Source: an uncultured Eubacteriales bacterium
Lineage (GTDB): Bacteria > Bacillota > Clostridia > Lachnospirales > Lachnospiraceae
DNA length: 10,920 nt
Direction: 5' to 3'
Assembly: GCA_900313855.1 (NCBI GenBank)
Contig: OMSZ01000113.1
Location: forward strand, 1 to 10,920
The notes below the pieces were generated by a model. That model was not told where the DNA came from. It saw only the letters and a program-made list of their open reading frames with translations, and did no database searches. This document shows, piece by piece, positions 7,292 through 10,920 of the stretch. Each line of letters opens with the position of its first letter. Within the stretch, counting starts at the first letter, position 1. A program made the translations under genes and the position numbers.

Positions 7292-7894
7292 TCATTTCTC
7301 CATGAAAGCATCAATATAATCTATTATGATCTCCAATGTCTTTTGAAGTCCCAGAGTAGAACTGTTCACGCACAGATCATAGCTTCTTGAATCGCCCCAC
7401 TTACCATCCGCATAGAAATTATGATAAGTCTTTCTGACCTTATCCTCCTTCTTCATACGGTTAAGCGCAGTTTTCTCATCAAGATCATACTTCTCCATAA
7501 CCCGCGCACATTTCGAATCAATGTCACCCAAAACGAAAATGCTGACCATATTAGGATTATCTCTTAAAATATACTCCGCGCATCTTCCAACTATAACAAA
7601 GCTCTGTCTCTCAACCTCACCCTTCTGCCTTATAAAATCAAATATATGATTAGCTACAGTCTGCTCAAGAGGAAGATAACTCCCGTCCATTGATACCGGA
7701 TAAAATATCGGATTAAGCGGCTTCTCGTCATAAAACTTTGCAACATCCGGGTTAATAGAACCCTTCTCCGCCACATGATCAAATATCTCCTTGTCATAAA
7801 GCGGAATATCATAATGCTTTGCAAGCTCCTCCGCGATCTCGTGACCGCCACTTCCAAATTCACGTCCTACTGAGATAATAATCTGTTTTTCCAT
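7292..7894 (-). CDS. Cytidylate kinase-like family protein
   Basis: This 200-residue soluble protein of the cytidylate-kinase-like (Cytidylate_kin2/AAA_26) type carries the family motif ISVGREFGSGGHEI at residues 7-20. Next come IPLYDKEIFDHV and, near the end, GDSRSYDLCVNSSTLGLQKT. The glycine-rich loop is G10-REFGSGG-H18 and lacks the Lys-Ser/Thr of a standard P-loop. This is usual for this subfamily, whose true substrate is unestablished, so a CMP kinase role should not be assumed. I took the ATG at 7894, preceded by GGGGGTG, rather than the in-frame TTG at 7909 that would lie within the upstream G-rich stretch. It lies 119 bp after DUF1015, possibly co-transcribed, and is followed by a good terminator. 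Confidence 0.85.
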   Translation of the reverse strand: MEKQIIISVGREFGSGGHEIAEELAKHYDIPLYDKEIFDHVAEKGSINPDVAKFYDEKPLNPIFYPVSMDGSYLPLEQTVANHIFDFIRQKGEVERQSFVIVGRCAEYILRDNPNMVSIFVLGDIDSKCARVMEKYDLDEKTALNRMKKEDKVRKTYHNFYADGKWGDSRSYDLCVNSSTLGLQKTLEIIIDYIDAFMEK

Positions 7895-7929
7895 AGACTG
7901 CACCCCCAACTTTTTAATTTCAAGTCTCG

Positions 7930-7951
7930 TTCCGCAAGATTTTGCGCGGAA
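7930..7951 (-). other. Hairpin in the leader of the kinase-like gene
   Basis: TTCCGC (7930-7935) and GCGGAA (7946-7951) form a perfect 6-bp inverted repeat. Inside it GCAA and TTGC can pair as an alternative inner stem. There is no T-run after it on either strand, so it does not look like an intrinsic terminator. It may be a leader structure or a processing site between DUF1015 and the kinase-like gene. The rest of this gap is AT-rich and has no clear promoter. Confidence 0.4.
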
Positions 7952-8013
7952 ACCACGTCATCTTTGCTGACATATTTCATATGTAAACACTTGCGTTATA
8001 TAAATAACGATAT

Positions 8014-9384
8014 TTATCTTACAGTCTTACACTCCATATAGTATCTCTTCTCATATGCCTCTCCCATTGAGAAGGTCTTTCTCGGAAGGACGCCATCCTT
8101 GATAACTCCGATAAACAAGTCCTCCTTTTTTACCTCTGGAAGAATAAATCCAACATTGCCCTTCTTAGAGCTTAATTCCTTAACCACATCATCACCATGT
8201 ATGTAGTCAATCTTTGCGCCTTCATGTAAGGCAAGATATTCATCAAGAAAACTCTGCAGCGTTGCAACCGGAATTCCCCAGCACGGATTATCAACACTTA
8301 TACTGCGTTTTCCAGCCTGACAATATAATTCAAAGCAGTGCGTCTCCAAAGTCTTGTCATTGGCATCTGCATCTTCACTATTGCCGGCCTGACTCTTTTC
8401 TTCGTTTTCAAAAGCTTCACCAAAACCAACAATTTGACCGCAGTTAAATTCACAGCCTTTTTCCTCGTAATATTTCTTTGCAGCTGCCATCAATTCTTCC
8501 TCATCGACATTAAACAGTACGCGGTGTATAGGCTCTATCTCCAGACTCTTATCATGGATATTAACTATCTCACAAAGACAGAACCTTGCCGGATGTGTCT
8601 CCTTCTCCTCATCGGAAAGATCTTTCTTGATATTCTCCCAGGCAGCCTTAGCCGTTGCCATTGAATGATTACCGTCACCAACCGCGAAGTTAAGCAGCGG
8701 ATAATCCTTATCCAGATTATATTTTTTCTTAAATGCTTCCGGATCGGCAAGCGCTTCAAACTGTTTCATAAGCCTTTCGGTCTCATCCCCCTCAGGAACA
8801 AGGAAACCTGATATATGACCTCCATCCTTCATAAGATCAGTATCATAAAGCTTAACAAAATCGTTCTTTCTTGCTATAAGCGGCTCAATTATCGAACAGT
8901 CCGGATCGTCGATAAGCAGCATAATATGTGGAAGCTCAAGTGTTGCCGTCTGACGAACCTTAAGTCTTGGCGGGATCCTCTCCTCAACCGTCATCTCCGT
9001 TGGTCTTATAAGACTACCCGCTCCCTTCTTATATTCATAGGTCTCAAGGTCAACTGCAACCACCAATCCATTCCTGCAATTATCCCTGCCAACATTTCTC
9101 TCCACCAGAACAAAGCCCTTATCAACCGGTTCAAGTATTCCACTGCTTACATAATCTCTCATCGCTTTGTGAATGGAATCCACCCTCGCCTGCTCATTAT
9201 CATCACCAAGATATACCTCCGGCAGAATCAGCTTAAGCGTTGAAGGCGCATCCTCAACTATATCCTCAACATCCTTCCAGTATTCCGGCTGCGAGGTAAA
9301 CTGATCGCATGCTACAACAGACCATTTGTAAAGGTCTGTTCCCTCCTTAGGCATCATGATCTGCGGTACTCTAATACAATTCAT
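8014..9384 (-). CDS. DUF1015 family protein
   Basis: This 456-residue soluble protein has the overall features of DUF1015. There is an N-terminal PEVYLGDD region near residue 55, a conserved RPTEMTVEERIPPRL segment near 125-140, and V-G-D237-G-N-H240-S in the position where the family carries its invariant DG(H/N)H motif. No membrane segment or signal peptide is visible. An acidic, low-complexity stretch at about 318-348 (Glu, Asp, Ser and Asn rich) looks like a lineage-specific surface loop. The molecular function of DUF1015 is not established to my knowledge, so I assign none. The start has a strong SD, AAAGGAG, seven bases upstream. It lies between a terminator-containing spacer and the kinase-like gene, with which it may share a transcript. 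Confidence 0.88.
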   Translation of the reverse strand: MNCIRVPQIMMPKEGTDLYKWSVVACDQFTSQPEYWKDVEDIVEDAPSTLKLILPEVYLGDDNEQARVDSIHKAMRDYVSSGILEPVDKGFVLVERNVGRDNCRNGLVVAVDLETYEYKKGAGSLIRPTEMTVEERIPPRLKVRQTATLELPHIMLLIDDPDCSIIEPLIARKNDFVKLYDTDLMKDGGHISGFLVPEGDETERLMKQFEALADPEAFKKKYNLDKDYPLLNFAVGDGNHSMATAKAAWENIKKDLSDEEKETHPARFCLCEIVNIHDKSLEIEPIHRVLFNVDEEELMAAAKKYYEEKGCEFNCGQIVGFGEAFENEEKSQAGNSEDADANDKTLETHCFELYCQAGKRSISVDNPCWGIPVATLQSFLDEYLALHEGAKIDYIHGDDVVKELSSKKGNVGFILPEVKKEDLFIGVIKDGVLPRKTFSMGEAYEKRYYMECKTVR

Positions 9385-9468
9385 ATCTGTTCTCCTTTAT
9401 AATTAATTGTAGCGGTCAACATTAAAATGCAAGTTTCTCTTACAAATGCTGCTAACCTTCCTGTAACC

Positions 9469-9503
9469 AAAAGACCATCATAAGAATCTCTCTTATAATG
9501 GTC
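9469..9503 (-). terminator. Intrinsic terminator upstream of DUF1015
   Basis: On the minus strand GACCATTATAAG (9503-9492) pairs with CTTATGATGGTC (9484-9473) over 12 positions, including one G-T pair, around a 7-base loop. Four T follow (9472-9469). No gene ends nearby on this strand except tRNA-Gly about 150 bp upstream. It therefore ends either the tRNA primary transcript or a short unrecognised RNA. About 85 bases remain between it and the DUF1015 start. Confidence 0.68.
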
Positions 9504-9504
9504 T

Positions 9505-9510
9505 ATTATA
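9505..9510 (-). promoter_or_regulatory. Perfect -10 hexamer overlapping the terminator
   Basis: A consensus TATAAT reads on the minus strand within GAGTATAATAG, directly before the terminator stem at 9503. No recognisable -35 is found 16-18 bases upstream. If active, it would start transcription inside the hairpin at about 9498 and drive DUF1015 with a leader of a little over 110 bases. It could also be chance in AT-rich DNA. Confidence 0.3.
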
Positions 9511-9544
9511 CTCTACATTTTTCCTTTCGGCTACTCTTTTTCCA

Positions 9545-9553
9545 ATTGTATCA
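9545..9553 (-). promoter_or_regulatory. Candidate extended -10 promoter in the tRNA-DUF1015 gap
   Basis: TGATACAAT on the minus strand is an extended -10 (TGn plus TACAAT, 5/6). No good -35 is seen at the expected distance. A transcript from here would be about 70 bases long if it stopped at the terminator at 9469-9503. It contains no open reading frame beyond an ATG-TAG pair. Confidence 0.22.
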
Positions 9554-9649
9554 CATGGTAATCATCCGGAATGTTACTATGCACAAAAACTCCATATTAC
9601 AAACCACTAACCATGTGCTAATGCACGCATTACTGCTGTTTGTGACAAA

Positions 9650-9720
9650 AGCAGATAACGGGAATCGAACCCGCCTCTCCAGCTTGGGAAGCTAGCATTC
9701 TACCGATGAACTATATCTGC
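9650..9720 (-). tRNA. tRNA-Gly, anticodon CCC
   Basis: The 71-base cloverleaf is complete: acceptor GCAGATA pairs perfectly with TATCTGC. The D arm is GTTC/GAAT, and the anticodon stem CTAGC/GCTGG holds the loop TTCCCAA, which gives anticodon CCC for codon GGG. The T arm is GCGGG/CCCGT with loop TTCGATT. The discriminator base is T, as expected for bacterial glycine tRNAs. The CCA end is not encoded (TTT follows), so it must be added after transcription. The short D loop gives the compact size common for glycine isoacceptors. It has its own promoter upstream and stands alone. Confidence 0.95.
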
Positions 9721-9722
9721 AT

Positions 9723-9784
9723 ATGCCCGTCTATTGCATTCAAGGGCATTATTCACACTTACTTAAGCCTCTCTTTTGTAAGTG
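9723..9784 (-). other. Structured 5' leader of tRNA-Gly
   Basis: Two perfect inverted repeats lie between the promoter and the tRNA. CACTTAC/GTAAGTG spans 9784-9756 and starts at about the predicted first transcribed base. ATGCCC/GGGCAT spans 9749-9723 and ends two bases before the mature tRNA. They may mark RNase processing or stabilise the precursor. A third related copy (GCCCGT) is in the promoter spacer and is not transcribed. Confidence 0.4.
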
Positions 9785-9789
9785 CTCAT

Positions 9790-9818
9790 ATCATACCACA
9801 AACGGGCAAAATAATCAA
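9790..9818 (-). promoter_or_regulatory. Promoter of tRNA-Gly
   Basis: On the minus strand TTGATT (9818-9813) is separated by exactly 17 bases from TATGAT (9795-9790), and TG stands one base before it (extended -10). Transcription would begin near 9783, about 63 bases before the mature tRNA. The -35 lies 13 bp after the stop codon of the surface protein gene. Confidence 0.62.
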
Positions 9819-9830
9819 CAATAACGTCAG

Positions 9831-10920
9831 TTACGGAACTATAACCTCAACCGGTGCCGTATAGCTTCCATATAATTTCTTCTTACCCGACTTCATAAAG
9901 GCGCGCATCTTCACATAATACGTTCCGGCAGGAAGCTGTTTTGAAACAGAAGTCTTATTCTTTTTGTTTAAAGAAGCAAACTTGGTAAACCGTCCGCTTA
10001 CAGAATCACAATACACAACCTCATAGCCCGCTGCCTGCTTATTCTTCTTCCATGAAACCTTAACCGGACCTTCACAGGCAACAGAGAAGCCTTTCATTTT
10101 CGGAGGTCCGACCGTAACCTTACACTTTAACGTCTTTTTACCGGAACCGGCAACAAAGGTTCCCTTGATAGTTGTTGTTCCATACTTTTTACCCTTAACC
10201 TTGCCGGCAAGACTGACAGATGCAATATTACTGTTAGTTGACTTCCATGTAATCTTTCTGTGAACATGCTCCGCTGCCAAAAGCGAAAGCGTCTGCGTAT
10301 CACCTTTGGAAACACCGAGATTACTTGTACTTAAACGGAAATTTGATTTGACAGCAGTTACATCCGTATAAGCTCTGATCCTCGCATTGGCCTTAAGCTT
10401 TGTACCAAGGTCATACCATTTACCGTTGACCTTTATAAATGACTGATTCTTAGCCGTAGAGGCTATAAATCTTATCCAGTCATTGGCCGCATTAAAATAT
10501 GATGTATCCATACCCATGTAGGCATTACTTCCACTTGAAGTGGTAAGTCTTACTACAACCGAAAAATACTCACCGGCAGTAAGAGAAACAGGCTCCGGCA
10601 GCTCTATCAACTGATATCCCGCATCAGCCAAAGAACCCTTAACACTAGAAGTAAATGCCTTCGTTCCTCCCGTAGGTTTTGAAGCCGATGTAAGACCCGT
10701 ATATACCTGAATTTCATAGTTTGTCCCAACACTTGTAGTATATAAGCTTATGGCCTTAAGCTCTTCATTATAGCTGCCCGCACCCTTTGCCTTGAATACA
10801 TTGGCATAATGGCTTGCCGAATTATATGCATATGCCGGATTACCGGTTCCATCATGCTCATAAATGTTATTATATGACGAAGCTTTTGGACACATCTCAA
10901 AGCTAACAAGCTCAGCCAAA
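9831..10920 (-). CDS. Secreted/surface protein, C-terminal part (lectin-like, BIG2 and Fn3 domains); partial
   Basis: The frame is open to the window edge and has no credible start: the first possible codon is an internal TTG at 10919. This is therefore the last ~363 residues of a longer protein. Visible domains in order, numbered within the fragment: a lectin-like beta-sandwich at about 1-175 (YEIQVYTGL, AGEYFSVVVRL), a bacterial Ig-like BIG2 domain at about 195-270 (ITWKSTNSNIASVS, GTTTIKG), and an Fn3-like domain at about 276-362 (VKVSWKKNKQAAGYEVVY, AGTYYVKMRA). No LPXTG or membrane anchor follows the last domain. In Lachnospiraceae this lectin-like domain commonly follows a papain-like (C1A) protease domain, so the missing part may be a secreted cysteine protease; that is inference. 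The Lys-rich C-terminal domains suggest binding to the envelope or to an external polymer. Confidence 0.82.
   Translation of the reverse strand, partial: LAELVSFEMCPKASSYNNIYEHDGTGNPAYAYNSASHYANVFKAKGAGSYNEELKAISLYTTSVGTNYEIQVYTGLTSASKPTGGTKAFTSSVKGSLADAGYQLIELPEPVSLTAGEYFSVVVRLTTSSGSNAYMGMDTSYFNAANDWIRFIASTAKNQSFIKVNGKWYDLGTKLKANARIRAYTDVTAVKSNFRLSTSNLGVSKGDTQTLSLLAAEHVHRKITWKSTNSNIASVSLAGKVKGKKYGTTTIKGTFVAGSGKKTLKCKVTVGPPKMKGFSVACEGPVKVSWKKNKQAAGYEVVYCDSVSGRFTKFASLNKKNKTSVSKQLPAGTYYVKMRAFMKSGKKKLYGSYTAPVEVIVP

Noticed and set aside
7292..7894. Calling the kinase-like gene cmk
   Set aside because: The P-loop differs from genuine CMP kinases and matches the separate cytidylate-kinase-like family, so the symbol would overstate what is known.
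8815..9243. 142-residue open frame on the + strand inside the DUF1015 gene
   Set aside because: It is antisense to a conserved coding region. Its composition (Ile, Lys, Asn, Arg rich) is that of a shadow frame and it has no family resemblance.
9385..9470. T-box or other riboswitch in the DUF1015 leader
   Set aside because: The leader is only about 85 bases after the terminator, with no T-box sequence, no specifier-like stem and no recognisable riboswitch core.
9517..9540. AAAGGA followed by ATG-TAG on the minus strand, a possible start-stop regulatory element
   Set aside because: Start-stop pairs with a nearby purine run occur often by chance in AT-rich DNA, and nothing downstream supports translational regulation.
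9498..9695. 65-residue open frame on the + strand across the tRNA and terminator
   Set aside because: It overlaps the antisense of a certain tRNA gene and a terminator hairpin; its last residues are simply the reverse complement of the tRNA.
1..10920. CRISPR array, toxin-antitoxin pair or defence operon
   Set aside because: No regularly spaced repeats, no short overlapping gene pairs and no effector-type domains are visible. The WYL regulator alone is not enough evidence for a defence system.

Overview
The window looks like a chromosomal piece of a low-to-moderate G+C anaerobic Firmicute, most likely a member of the Lachnospiraceae or a related Clostridia lineage. This rests on the strong purine-rich Shine-Dalgarno (SD) sites, the AT-rich intergenic regions, the MoxR/DUF58/transglutaminase cassette, the DUF1015 protein of the Clostridia-like GDGNHS type, and a secreted lectin-like/BIG2/Fn3 protein. 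The taxonomic call is an inference. Every gene I can support lies on the minus strand, so transcription runs from high to low coordinates.

Reading in the direction of transcription: (1) 10920-9831 is the C-terminal part of a large secreted or surface protein, with a lectin-like domain, a bacterial Ig-like domain and an Fn3-like domain. It probably belongs to a cysteine-protease-type protein whose N-terminus lies beyond the window. (2) 9830-9650 is a tRNA-Gly(CCC) with its own good promoter and a structured leader. (3) 9649-9385 is a non-coding stretch with a clear intrinsic terminator and two candidate -10 elements. (4) 9384-8014 is a DUF1015 family protein of unestablished function. (5) 7894-7292 is a cytidylate-kinase-like protein, followed by an intrinsic terminator. 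(6) 7210-2739 is a tight three-gene cassette: a MoxR AAA+ ATPase, a DUF58 membrane protein and a TgpA-like membrane transglutaminase. (7) 2680-1670 is a WYL-domain transcriptional regulator 58 bp downstream of the cassette. (8) 1526-135 is a sodium-dependent NSS/SNF-family transporter with its own candidate promoter and terminator. (9) 1-82 holds a strong hairpin resembling the right end of an IS200/IS605-type element.

The MoxR, DUF58 and transglutaminase proteins are expected to work together at the membrane: the ATPase acts as a cytoplasmic chaperone or remodeller, DUF58 as a von Willebrand A-like adaptor, and the transglutaminase domain faces outside. The substrate of this widespread cassette is not established. 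The WYL regulator placed after it may control it or respond to a nucleic-acid or nucleotide signal.

I found no CRISPR array, toxin-antitoxin pair, phage gene or recognisable defence gene. The most interesting points are the regulatory layout around the moxR leader and the tRNA/DUF1015 gap, the possible IS200/IS605 or omega-RNA end at the window start, and the envelope cassette with its attached WYL regulator.
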